From positions 806,001 to 870,000 of the forward strand of contig JADKAA010000029.1 of the NCBI GenBank assembly GCA_016715465.1: DNA of 64,000 nt. Direction: 5' to 3'. Shown here piece after piece: positions 53,901 to 62,873 of this stretch (positions are counted from its first letter, which is position 1; each line of letters starts with the position of its first letter). The notes beneath the pieces were generated by a model. The model worked only from the letters and a program-made list of their open reading frames with translations. It was not told the DNA's origin and ran no database searches. This DNA comes from Saprospiraceae bacterium. Its GTDB lineage: Bacteria > Bacteroidota > Bacteroidia > Chitinophagales > Saprospiraceae. The position numbers were made by a program, and so were the translations under genes.

Positions 53901-56900
53901 CCGGATATTTCGAGAAGATGCTTAAATGATGCAGTCCCATTAGAATCATTCCATTTTCCCCTTGCTGTGGTATTGGGATGAGCATTTCCATATAAATTAC
54001 AAAAATCTTCATTGCCTGAGTTGTTTGGCTCCCCTGAATGCCATGCGCTGAAATTATTTTGTTCTATGGTGGTACCATCGCTCCATTTCCAACAATAAAC
54101 CTGAGCATTTGAACTACCATTCGATTCACAGGGATATGTATTTCCCCCTCCATCATTATCTCTTAGCCCAATCCATGTTCCATCATCAGAAACTTGAGAA
54201 ACCAACCATGTACTCTCACCAGCATTGTTTAAGGAAGCCATATACCCCGGCAATCCCATCTGCCCCATCAAAGCATTAACACTGCTCTCCGCAGCCTGCC
54301 ATGTACTCGTTGCATTGGACTTAAAGTAACTGTGCCCATTGTAAAAGCCCAAATAAGTGTACCCAGCAATGTTGGTTGTGCTCACTAGGTTGTCATTGGT
54401 GAAATTAACATTGGAATGCACAATGCTGTCTATGGTCAATGCTGAACAGGATGTATTGGTCAATGTAATACTACCCGAAGCGGTCTGCTGAACCTGCACT
54501 GCCGGCAAATCCAAAGTGTCTGCACTCAGGGTCATAGAATATAGGCCCTGGGGTACGGTAAATGTCACCGATCGGTTGAGGGTGGGTGCATTTTGGGAAT
54601 TATTGACAATGGCTATGGTGCCTACATTCGTGGCAGAAAGCGCAGAGGAGGGGGTCGCTATGGTCGAGATCCATACGCTGTCATTGGCCGGCACACCTAC
54701 CTGGGTTGGGCTGATGGTAAGCCAACTTAAATTTTCCGATAGGTTGGCATTGAGTGGATTACTGCCGGTATTGACGATGTAAAATCCGGAAGTATCGGGG
54801 GTGATGCAATTGACTGCATTCAGAGAAAGTGAAACAGGGCTGGTAGAGATGACGGGAAATAGATTGTCGGAAGCCGTAACCGCTACTGTGCCTGCCCAGA
54901 TTTCAGACCAGTTGTTACCATTGTCCTTCGCCCTGATGTGCAATTTGTGGTTGCCGACACTCAAGCCTGAAAGTGAGATGGGTAAGGTGGTGTCGATGGT
55001 GTCGTTTGGTGTGCCGGGCAACGCTATGCCATTGCCGTAACCGGGATCAATGTCAAAATGGTATTCCAGTCTGGTCATTGTCAAACCAGCAGGATCGGCA
55101 TTTCGCTTAAAGAAGGCTTGCCTTTGGGTAAATGACCATTTCCCGTCCGCAGCCTTTCCCCGCACGTAGATGCTGTGTATGCCCTGGGATACATTGGACA
55201 GGTTGGGGTTGATGATGACGTCGATGGAGTCACCTGGCGTGATGGCTACCTGAATGGCATTGCCTCTACCCGGATCATTGTCAATGTAATATTCCAATTG
55301 CACGATATCCGGCGTTCCATCTACTGCCCTAAGAAATGAGTGTATGGCTGTATTGCCCCAATAACCATGTTTGTCCTTTGCCCTCACAAATAACCTATGT
55401 AAGCCCTGGGAAACATTTTGCAGATTCACATGAAAGGTAACCTCCAGCGAATCGTCATTGCTGACCGGAACAGAAGTACCCATGCCCAGGCCGGGATCTG
55501 CATCGATGAAATATTCCAATGCCGCAGCATTTTGAGGCGCATTTATCGTAAAGAATATGCTTTTTTGTATGGGCATACTCCACATATTGCCTTCATTTTT
55601 CGCCCTCACGTACAACACATTAAATCCGCTGGTGAGTCCTGTGGTGATGGGACTAAAACTCACATCGATCACCGGGGCAGCTGTAATCGGTACGTTTGTT
55701 GCCATGTTTACGCCCGGATCTGTGTTCCAGAAGTATTCGAGTTTTACTACATTTTGACCCACCATGAAAAATTCATGTTTGGGAGCATAGGACCAATAGC
55801 CATTGGCAGATTTTGCGCGTATGAACAATCTGTGATGCCCCTGCTGCACTCCGGTGAGGTTGATGCTGGCAATGACGTCTATGCTGTCATTGGCGGTGAT
55901 GGGGATTTGGGTTGCAAGCCCAATACCGGGATCATTATCGATGAAGTATTCCAATTGTACAATGTCTTGTCCCGCGCTCGGATACTTGTAAAAAAGATGG
56001 GTCTTTGTAAGGCTCCAAAATCCTATCTGGTCCTTCATTCGAACACCCAACAAGTGGTAGCCATGACTTACGGAATTTAAGTTTACGTTGAATGTCTGAT
56101 CGATCGTGGCATTGCCGGTGGTGGTTACACTTATGCCATAGTTGAGGCCGGGATCGGTATCGATGTAATACTCAATTTTTGAGTGTTGGGGGGTACATTG
56201 GGATTGAAATAGACAGCTTTTTGGACGGGCACACTCCACAGATTACCTTCATTTTTTGCCCTCACATACAATACGTTAAATCCGGGTGTAAGGCCGGCTG
56301 TGATGGGGCTAAAACTCACATCGATCACAGGGGCGGCTGTAATCAGTACGTTTGTCGCCATGTTTACGCCCGGATCTGTATTCCAAAAGTATTCGAGCTT
56401 TACTACATTTTGACCCACCATGAAAAATTCATGTTTGGGCGCATAGGACCAAAAGCCATTGGCAGATTTTGCCCGTATGAACAATCTGTGATGCCCCTGC
56501 TGTACTGTGGAAAGGTCGATGTTGGCAACGATGTCTATGCTGTCATTGGCGGTAATGGGTATTTGGGTTGCAAGTCCTATCCCTGGGTCATTATCGATGA
56601 AGTATTCCAACTGTACAATGTCTTGTCCCGCGCTGGGGAACTTGTAAAAAAGATGGGTCTTTGTCAGGCTCCAAAATCCTATCTGGTCTCTCATCCGGAC
56701 ACCCAATACGTGAATGCCATGACTCACCGCATTTAAGTTAACGTTGAAAGTTTGATCGATCAATGGATTGCCGGTGGTGGTTACACTTATGCCATTGTTG
56801 AGACCGGGATCGGTATCGATGTAGTATTCTATTTTTTGGGTGTTGGCAAGTACATTGGGATTGAAATACACGGTTTTTTGGATGGGAAATGTCCACATTA

Positions 56901-57129
56901 AGCTGTCGTCTTTTGCCCTGACATACAGCACATTTACTCCCGGGGTGAGGCCGGAAGTAACCGGTGCAAAAACCACATCAAGGGTATCATTGGGTGTAAT
57001 GGATACCGCAGTAGCCATGCCCCACCCCGGATCCGAGTTCCAGAAATACTCGACGTAATTGATGTTGTTTTGGGCATAAACGCCCAAAGCACCCATGTAC
57101 ACAAAAAGGAGCAAACAAACTTTTTTCAT
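41954..57129 (-). CDS. 5058-residue secreted multidomain surface protein (split by a one-base frameshift)
   Basis: Signal peptide (VCLLLFVYMGALGVYAQ), then ten ~73-residue repeats with E-Y-(F/Y)-(I/W)-(D/N)-x-DPG and L-(F/Y)-(I/V)-R-A-K (residues about 20-740). Further in order: Ig-like domains, a C-type lectin domain (about 920-1075, ending WNDSNGTASFKHLLEI), more ASH/Ig-like repeats, FG-GAP/VCBS repeats (about 1625-2000; GDIDKDGDLDM), five LamG domains (about 2235-3470; SFDGxAxDxSGxGxNG), three receptor-L-type leucine-rich units (about 3560-4085), Calx-beta domains (about 4090-4410), CARDB and Ig-like domains to NRRLNIKN. No type IX CTD or lipobox. The frame break is at 56176-56180 (five T; the sister copy 656 bp away has six). 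Its role, adhesion to glycans or cells, is inference. Confidence 0.85.
55527..56840 (-). repeat. 657-bp tandem duplication inside the giant gene
   Basis: Two neighbouring blocks of three ~73-residue repeats are close to identical in DNA. Offsets measured between matching positions are 656 across the frameshift site (55681/56337, 55961/56617, 56160/56816) and 657 where both points lie above it (56193/56850), so the true unit is 657 bp and one base is missing from the T5 run at 56176-56180. Confidence 0.9.
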
Positions 57130-57138
57130 GCGTGCTGC

Positions 57139-58170
57139 TTAGTTGTTTGCCCTGATCTTTACATTGATGTCAATGCCTGAGGCGGCATTGCCTGTGGGCG
57201 GAGCATTCACCTGATAGATGAGGGGTACAAACGGAATACCTGATAATTTATAAGGAGTGGCCCCCGCAAAAACGCCACAATCTATGCCGCCAATACCTGC
57301 CCCAATGGCGGGTGAACCGGCTTTGAGCATGTAGCGGTCGTCAAAGGATCGGCTGCCCTGTGTGGGATATCCTTCACAAATGGTTGCTTCAGGGACCGCA
57401 ATAATATTTGTGGCACCAAGACCCGTCTGGTTACCTGCCAGTATGTTATTCAGATAAGAATTTCCTGAACCGTTTGAAATTACATTTGTGACATTATTTA
57501 AAAATATATTATTTCTGACAATACTGTTTTGAAAGTAATTATACCATCTAAAGACATTGTTTTCCACAATGGAGGTACAGCTGGGTTGAATTACTACATC
57601 ATAGTAGCTTGAATTTGATTTTGCTACACTAAAAATATTATTTCTGATAATGAGACCGTTATTATTTGCATTTGCATTAATTGCATACGGGAAAGTTGGA
57701 TTACCGACCCATTCAAAGAAACAGCCTTCAAATAAGATGTTATTGGTATTGTCTAAATTGCAGTAAGCCCTTAATTTGCAACGGGTAATGGCAATGTTGG
57801 CTTGCCCGTTCATAAAAATGATACTTATATCTAAACCTGTTATCAAAGAACCATTGCTACCGGCAGCGAAGGTCAAATTTTCGACCACGCCATTACTGAC
57901 ATAGGTATTAATTTGCAATGACGGATTTTGCTGTACATTATAACCCGGACCAATGATGGTCAATTTTTTATTTAAAGTGGCACTACCATAAGAAGTACTC
58001 GACGGATAGAGGTAGATGATGTCCCCTTCAGCCGCCCCAGCCACCGCAGCGGCAAGTGTGGTGTACTGCGCCGTAACTCCGGAGGAGGTGTTGTTTACAT
58101 TGATGATGGCCTGCCCAAAAAGTGCAGTGCAAAATAAGGTCAGGGTCAAAATCAGGAGTTGGTTTTTCAT
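57139..58170 (-). CDS. Secreted parallel beta-helix protein, paralogue 2
   Basis: About 343 residues. Signal peptide MKNQLLILTLTLFCTALFGQ. The body is a pectin-lyase-like right-handed helix with stacked Asn ladders (NNILFEGCFFEW, NNGLIIRNNIF, NNVFRWYNYFQNSIVRNNIFL) and ends PFVPLIYQVNAPPTGNAASG. It is very similar to the next gene upstream, and the conserved start shows that the ATG at 58170 is right rather than the one at 58188. No catalytic Asp cluster is clear, so it may bind rather than cleave glycan. It lies 9 bp before the giant gene, with which it is probably cotranscribed. Confidence 0.85.
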   Translation of the reverse strand: MKNQLLILTLTLFCTALFGQAIINVNNTSSGVTAQYTTLAAAVAGAAEGDIIYLYPSSTSYGSATLNKKLTIIGPGYNVQQNPSLQINTYVSNGVVENLTFAAGSNGSLITGLDISIIFMNGQANIAITRCKLRAYCNLDNTNNILFEGCFFEWVGNPTFPYAINANANNNGLIIRNNIFSVAKSNSSYYDVVIQPSCTSIVENNVFRWYNYFQNSIVRNNIFLNNVTNVISNGSGNSYLNNILAGNQTGLGATNIIAVPEATICEGYPTQGSRSFDDRYMLKAGSPAIGAGIGGIDCGVFAGATPYKLSGIPFVPLIYQVNAPPTGNAASGIDINVKIRANN

Positions 58171-58215
58171 TGTGGTTTTGTTTGCCATTTAGTTTAGATA
58201 TTTTATGTCTGCAGC

Positions 58216-59247
58216 TTAGTTATTTGCCCTGATCTTTACATTCACGTTGATGCCTGTGGTGGCATTACCTGTGGTCGGAGCATTGGCCTGGTAGATGAGG
58301 GGCACGAAAGGAATGCCGGATAATTTATAGGGTGTTGATCCTGCAAATACGCCACAGTCTATACCACCAATACCTGCACCAATGGCGGGTGAACCGGTTT
58401 TAAGCATATAGCGGTCATCAAAGGAGCGGCTGCCCTGTGTAGGATAACCTTCACAAATACTTGTTTCAGGAACCGCAATAATATTTGTACTGCCTAGACC
58501 CGTCTGGTTGCCAACCAGGATGTTATTCAGGTATGAATTTCCGGTATAATTTTGAATTACATTCGTTGCGTTGTGTAAAAAAATGTTATTCCTGACTATG
58601 CTGTTAAAAAAGTAATTATACCACCTAAATACATTATTTTCTACAATAGCAGTGCAATTGCCACAAATTACAATTTCCAACCAGCCTGCATTTCCTTTTG
58701 CCACACCAAAAATATTATTTCTTATAATCAGGCCATTATTATTTGCATTTGCAAGGATTGTGTGTGGGGAAGTACTATTACCTGTCCATTCAAAGTAACA
58801 CCCCTCAAATAAGATGTTATTGGTATTGTCTAAATTACAGTAAGCCTTTATTTTGCATCTGGTGATGGCAATATTGGCCTGCCCATTCGTGACAATGATA
58901 TTTATATCTACCCCTGTGACCAAAGATCCATTGCTACCTGCAGCAAAAGTCAAATTGTCCACCACGCCATTGCTGACATAGGTATTAATTTGTAGAGAGG
59001 GGTTCTGCTGTACATAATAACCCGGACCAATGATGGTCAATTTTATATTTATGGTGACACTGCCATAGGAAGTGCTCGATGGGTAGAGGTAGGTGATATC
59101 CCCCTCAGAAGCAGCGGCTACTGCAGCAGCCAGTGTCGTATGTTGTGTTGTAACACCGGAGAAGGTGTTGTTTACATTGATTATATTCTGCCCAAAAAGC
59201 GCGGTGCCAAATATGGTCAGGGCCAAAATCAGGAGTTGGTTTTTCAT
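58216..59247 (-). CDS. Secreted parallel beta-helix protein, paralogue 1
   Basis: A 343-residue tandem copy of the next gene, with the same signal peptide MKNQLLILALTIFGTALFGQ and the same ladder of NN-rich coils. Most residues match; the most visible differences are around SVAKSNSSYYDVVIQ versus GVAKGNAGWLEIVIC and in the C-terminal loop. It is the first gene of the six-gene series. A -7 box (59321-59328) is the only promoter candidate for the whole 27 kb that I could find above it, with a leader of roughly 65 bases. Confidence 0.88.
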   Translation of the reverse strand: MKNQLLILALTIFGTALFGQNIINVNNTFSGVTTQHTTLAAAVAAASEGDITYLYPSSTSYGSVTINIKLTIIGPGYYVQQNPSLQINTYVSNGVVDNLTFAAGSNGSLVTGVDINIIVTNGQANIAITRCKIKAYCNLDNTNNILFEGCYFEWTGNSTSPHTILANANNNGLIIRNNIFGVAKGNAGWLEIVICGNCTAIVENNVFRWYNYFFNSIVRNNIFLHNATNVIQNYTGNSYLNNILVGNQTGLGSTNIIAVPETSICEGYPTQGSRSFDDRYMLKTGSPAIGAGIGGIDCGVFAGSTPYKLSGIPFVPLIYQANAPTTGNATTGINVNVKIRANN

Positions 59248-59320
59248 TGTGGTTTTGTTTGCTTTTAAGATTAGATTGGGCCTAACACCTGTGGTACAAC
59301 TGGATTAGACTCTCTACTTC

Positions 59321-59328
59321 CAAAAATA
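59321..59328 (-). promoter_or_regulatory. -7 box of the surface-protein cluster
   Basis: Minus-strand TATTTTTG, a match to TAnnTTTG. No -33 TTTG is obvious. It would drive the two beta-helix genes and perhaps everything down to 32.2 kb. Confidence 0.4.
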
Positions 59329-59440
59329 AGAAATTTTCCATTTTTTTTCATCGGCATTTTGGAATTTCCGGGATTTTGGGGGCAAAACCGCCCCGGGAGG
59401 CTACCAAACGGGGTTTTGGGGCTACCAAAAATTGCCAACT

Positions 59441-60186
59441 GCCCCGCTGGGGCATGAAAATTTTACCATTATCACGGGTCTAGGACAATAGCCCCGCTGG
59501 GGCTTAAAAGGCTTCATTATGGAAGGGGCAAATGACAATTGTCGCCTTGGGGAGAAAAATATTCCATTGTACGGGGGGATATTAGCCCCGCCGGGGCTGA
59601 TTAAATCTACCTAGGGACAGGGGCAAATAATAACTGCCCCCCTGGGGCATGAAAATTTTACCATTATCACGGGCTAGGACAATAGCCCCTCTGGGGCTCA
59701 AAATATCTTCATTATGGAAGGGGCAAATGACAATTGACACCTTGGGTAGAAAAATATTCCATTGTACGGGTGAAATTAGCCCCGCCGGGGCTGATTAAAT
59801 CTACCTTGGGACAGGCACAAAAAATAACTGCCCCGCTGGGGCATGGAAACATTGCCATTATCACGGTTCTAGGACAATAGCCCCGCTGGGGCTTAAAAGG
59901 CTTCATTATGGAAGTGGCAAATGACAATTGTCTCCATGGGGTATAAAAATATTCCATTGTACGGGGCTGATTAAATCTACATTGGGACTGGGGCAAATAA
60001 TAACTGCCCCGCTGGGGCATGGAAATTTTACCAAAATCGAAGGCTAGGACAATAGCCCCTCTGGGGCTCAAAATATCTTCATTATGGAAGAGGCAAATGA
60101 CAATTGACACCTTGGGTAGAAAAATATTCCATTGTACGGGGGGACATTAACCCCGCCGGTGCTTAAATGAACTTCCCAAATCCCCC
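59441..60186 (+). repeat. Four-copy ~195-bp array of GCCCC-N4-GGGGC palindromes
   Basis: Copies begin at 59441, 59636, 59830 and 60006 with the palindrome GCCCCGCTGGGGC (or near match). Each copy holds two or three such palindromes separated by conserved AT-rich text (TTCATTATGGAA, ATTCCATTGTACGGG). Copies 1 and 3 share one subtype (TTAAAAGGC) and copies 2 and 4 another (CTCAAAATATC), an A-B-A-B order that points to growth by doubling of a two-unit block. The third copy lacks about 18 bases near its end. There is no gene. The 59250-59440 part holds only the promoter and a few degenerate GGGG/CCCC pairs. Confidence 0.9.
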
Positions 60187-62406
60187 CTACTTCACCGAAT
60201 ACCTCACCCCCAGATAAAATTCCCTTCCCTTGGTAGGCCCCCAGTTGAAGGCCGGATCAAAAAAGTTGCCGAAGGGCTGATCGTAACCGAGGATGGGAAA
60301 ATCCTGCCTGAAGTCAAAAATATTTTCAATGCCTCCGTAGATCTGAAGATCGGTCCAGCGGTGCGTCAATTGGAAATCGAGTTGCTGATAGGGGTCTGAG
60401 GAGGCAGGCTGCCGGTATTGCTCGGGATAGTTTTCGGTGGATGGCATGCGTTTGCTGCCTATCCATCGGTAGGTGAGGTCGATCTGCCAATGGTCGTTGG
60501 GCGTGCTGTACGATGTATTGGCGGTCCATTTATGACGTGGGATGAAGGGGAGGTCTTGTTTTATTCCTTCCACTTCGCGGTAAACTTCCAAAAAGTTATA
60601 TGCCAGTTTTACGTCAAACTGAGGGGTAAAGATCCACTTGTTTTCCAATTGATAACTTTTGGAAACGCTGCGGCCAAAAAAGTTTTGCACAATGGCGGTA
60701 TTCACTTCCTTATCGTAATCCGGGAAGATCTGGTTCTGGAAGTAAGTGTGGTAGGCGTCTCCGGACAAGGTGATGTTGATCGTGTTCCAGTGCAGGGTTT
60801 GTACAAAATTAAGACCCACATTGATGGCCTCTTCCGGGGCGAGATCATTGTCGATGAACAGATCTCGGTTGCCGGCCAGGAGGTTGGCGTTTTCAGCGAA
60901 GATGTGCGCCATTCTATATCCTTTGCCAGCGTTGAACCGGATATCCGTGTCCGCTGAAAGGTTGGCCCTCACCAGTACCCGTGGTGTCAACTTCCAACCA
61001 AAATCTCCAAAGCGATCTGCCCTGAGCCCGGTAAGGATGGTGAATTTTGACAGGGTGAGTTTATTTTCGGCAAAGGCGCCGGGGATGTCGTAATCGGTGC
61101 GGTAGGTGCCTTCATAATTTAAAAAAGGTACATCCTGAAGGAAAATAACATCTTCCTTTAATTTGTTGTGCCGGTGGCTCAGACCCAGTTTAACATTGTG
61201 ATTACTGGTGCCGTAATAGTAGTCCATGTACAAAGCAGAGGTCAGATTAAACTGGTCGCCCACATATTTTTTCACACCAAAATAACTTTCCTGCTTTTGC
61301 AAAAAAGTACTGTTGAGCAAAATGAGGGACATGTTGTCGGCAACCACGTAGTTGGTTTTTGTATATGCCTCACCATGACCAATGCGCACATGCTGACCAT
61401 AGAACGCAGATGAACCCAGGCGGCCGCTGTCAAAAGAAGTGGTACCCCCTTCTCTGTTTTCATTGAGGTATCTTACGCCAATGGTATGGAGCCAGCGGGG
61501 TTTCTCTGCATTGTCATATGACCACCTGTTGTATACAGATACCCGGTTGGTGCGCACGATGTCGCGAAAACCATCGCCATCGCGATCGATGATGGAAGCA
61601 GGCAGGGTGAGATGGCCTACTGTAAGGTTGCTCCAGCCCTGCTTTTTAACCATGTAATTGGCGTTGTATTGACTTTCCCCAAAGGAATTGGCAAAGGCAT
61701 TCAGGAAAAGTTTGGGCGCATTTTCCGGCCTGTGAAATTCAATGTTGATCTGACCACTGATGCTTTCAAAACCCTGGAGCACGGAATTGGCTCCCTTGGT
61801 CACAAATATTTTTTCGATCATCGTGCCAGGGTAACTGCCGGGACCATAGGGATAAGCCAGTCCCTGGATGAGGGGCAAACCATCCACCAGCACCTGGTTA
61901 TAAACACCGGAAAGTCCGAGGATGCGGAGTTCCTTGGCATCGGTTACGATGTTGGTCACATTGGCATCTACATTGGAATTGGTCGAAAAACATCCCGCCA
62001 GGCTGCAACATGCGGCTCTTTGGATCTCACGCACGCCCAACACTTCCACCTTTGCCGGCTCATTGGCAAAGCGGGTCGCCTGACCTTTGGCCGTAATGTT
62101 GACTTCCGTAATCGTGGCATCTTCGATCAATTGAACGGTCCAGTGCGTCAGTTTTCCCACCTTAATTTTTTCAGGCGAAAAGCCGACAAAAGAAATCAAT
62201 AAGGTCCGCTCACCATCTGTTTTGTCGGCAATGGCAAATTCCCGTGCTTCGTTTGTGGTTGTGCCTGTAGTTGTGTTTTCCCACACCACACTGGCTCCCA
62301 TAAGTGGCTTACCGGTGATGTCGGTGACCTTGCCGGTGATCTGCTGGCAAAAGCCAACCATCGATGAAATGAAAATGAAGGAGAAAATCAAACTTACCTG
62401 GCGCAT
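60187..62406 (-). CDS. TonB-dependent receptor with carboxypeptidase-regulatory-like domain
   Basis: A 739-residue outer-membrane transporter. After the signal peptide (LIFSFIFISSMVGFCQQ) comes a carboxypeptidase-D-like domain (ITGKVTDITGKPLMGASVVW), a plug with LRILGLSGVYNQVLVDGLPL and FVTKGANSVLQGFESISGQINIE, and a beta-barrel closing at GREFYLGVRYSVK. The plug carries AACCSLAGCF, a Cys-rich motif I have seen in receptors linked to metals, but no metal genes are adjacent. It takes up a substrate by the TonB-ExbBD energy chain. A -7 box lies at 62430-62437, followed by an 18-base leader. Confidence 0.93.
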   Translation of the reverse strand: MRQVSLIFSFIFISSMVGFCQQITGKVTDITGKPLMGASVVWENTTTGTTTNEAREFAIADKTDGERTLLISFVGFSPEKIKVGKLTHWTVQLIEDATITEVNITAKGQATRFANEPAKVEVLGVREIQRAACCSLAGCFSTNSNVDANVTNIVTDAKELRILGLSGVYNQVLVDGLPLIQGLAYPYGPGSYPGTMIEKIFVTKGANSVLQGFESISGQINIEFHRPENAPKLFLNAFANSFGESQYNANYMVKKQGWSNLTVGHLTLPASIIDRDGDGFRDIVRTNRVSVYNRWSYDNAEKPRWLHTIGVRYLNENREGGTTSFDSGRLGSSAFYGQHVRIGHGEAYTKTNYVVADNMSLILLNSTFLQKQESYFGVKKYVGDQFNLTSALYMDYYYGTSNHNVKLGLSHRHNKLKEDVIFLQDVPFLNYEGTYRTDYDIPGAFAENKLTLSKFTILTGLRADRFGDFGWKLTPRVLVRANLSADTDIRFNAGKGYRMAHIFAENANLLAGNRDLFIDNDLAPEEAINVGLNFVQTLHWNTINITLSGDAYHTYFQNQIFPDYDKEVNTAIVQNFFGRSVSKSYQLENKWIFTPQFDVKLAYNFLEVYREVEGIKQDLPFIPRHKWTANTSYSTPNDHWQIDLTYRWIGSKRMPSTENYPEQYRQPASSDPYQQLDFQLTHRWTDLQIYGGIENIFDFRQDFPILGYDQPFGNFFDPAFNWGPTKGREFYLGVRYSVK

Positions 62407-62429
62407 GAACTTTGCTTATAAATTAATGG

Positions 62430-62437
62430 CAAAGATA
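62430..62437 (-). promoter_or_regulatory. -7 box of the TonB-receptor gene
   Basis: TATCTTTG on the minus strand, 24 bases from the ATG (62406). Consensus TAnnTTTG. Confidence 0.5.
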
Positions 62438-62554
62438 TCAAAACCAAACTCAACCCGGAATCATGGCTGCGATAATTCCTGAATTATGATTTAGGGGTTA
62501 GGAATTAGGAATTATTTTGGGTCTTTTTGGCTCGTAAAAGTCACCAAACCCCGA

Positions 62555-62873
62555 CCAGTCTAACTAGAGCAGCCAGATATATTCTCACGATTCCACGATT
62601 CCCACGCTTTCCACGATTCACCGCTTTCCACGATTCACCGGTTTCCACGATTCACCGGTTTCCACGATTCACCGATTTCCACGATTCACCGGTTTCCACG
62701 ATTCACCGATTTCCGCGATTCGTTCCGATTCCATTACCCCGATTCGACCCGATCTCCCTAACTGGCATTATCCAAGTAGATTCACCGATTTCCCGATTCA
62801 CCGATTCACCGATTCACCGATTCACCGATTTTCCGATTCACCGATTCACCGATTCACCGATTCACCGACCGAA
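62555..62873 (+). repeat. Tandem CACGATTCACCG/CGATTCACCG array with two palindromic elements
   Basis: From 62590 the DNA is a string of TTCCACGATTCACCG-type units, and from 62783 of ATTCACCG units, reaching the stop codon of the S74 gene. A degenerate palindromic element lies at the left end (62555-62584: CAGTCTAACTAG...CCAGATATATTC) and a clearer one in the middle (62755-62783: CTAACTGGCATTATCCAAGTAGATTC). In each case TAGATTC flows straight into the next repeat unit. The 62407-62554 part has only the promoter and AT-rich DNA with a TTAGGAATTAGGAATTA stretch. Confidence 0.85.

Noticed and set aside
55418..56080. 220-codon plus-strand frame inside the giant gene
   Set aside because: It is a shadow of the repeated DPG units. 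The repeat structure makes long open frames on the other strand.
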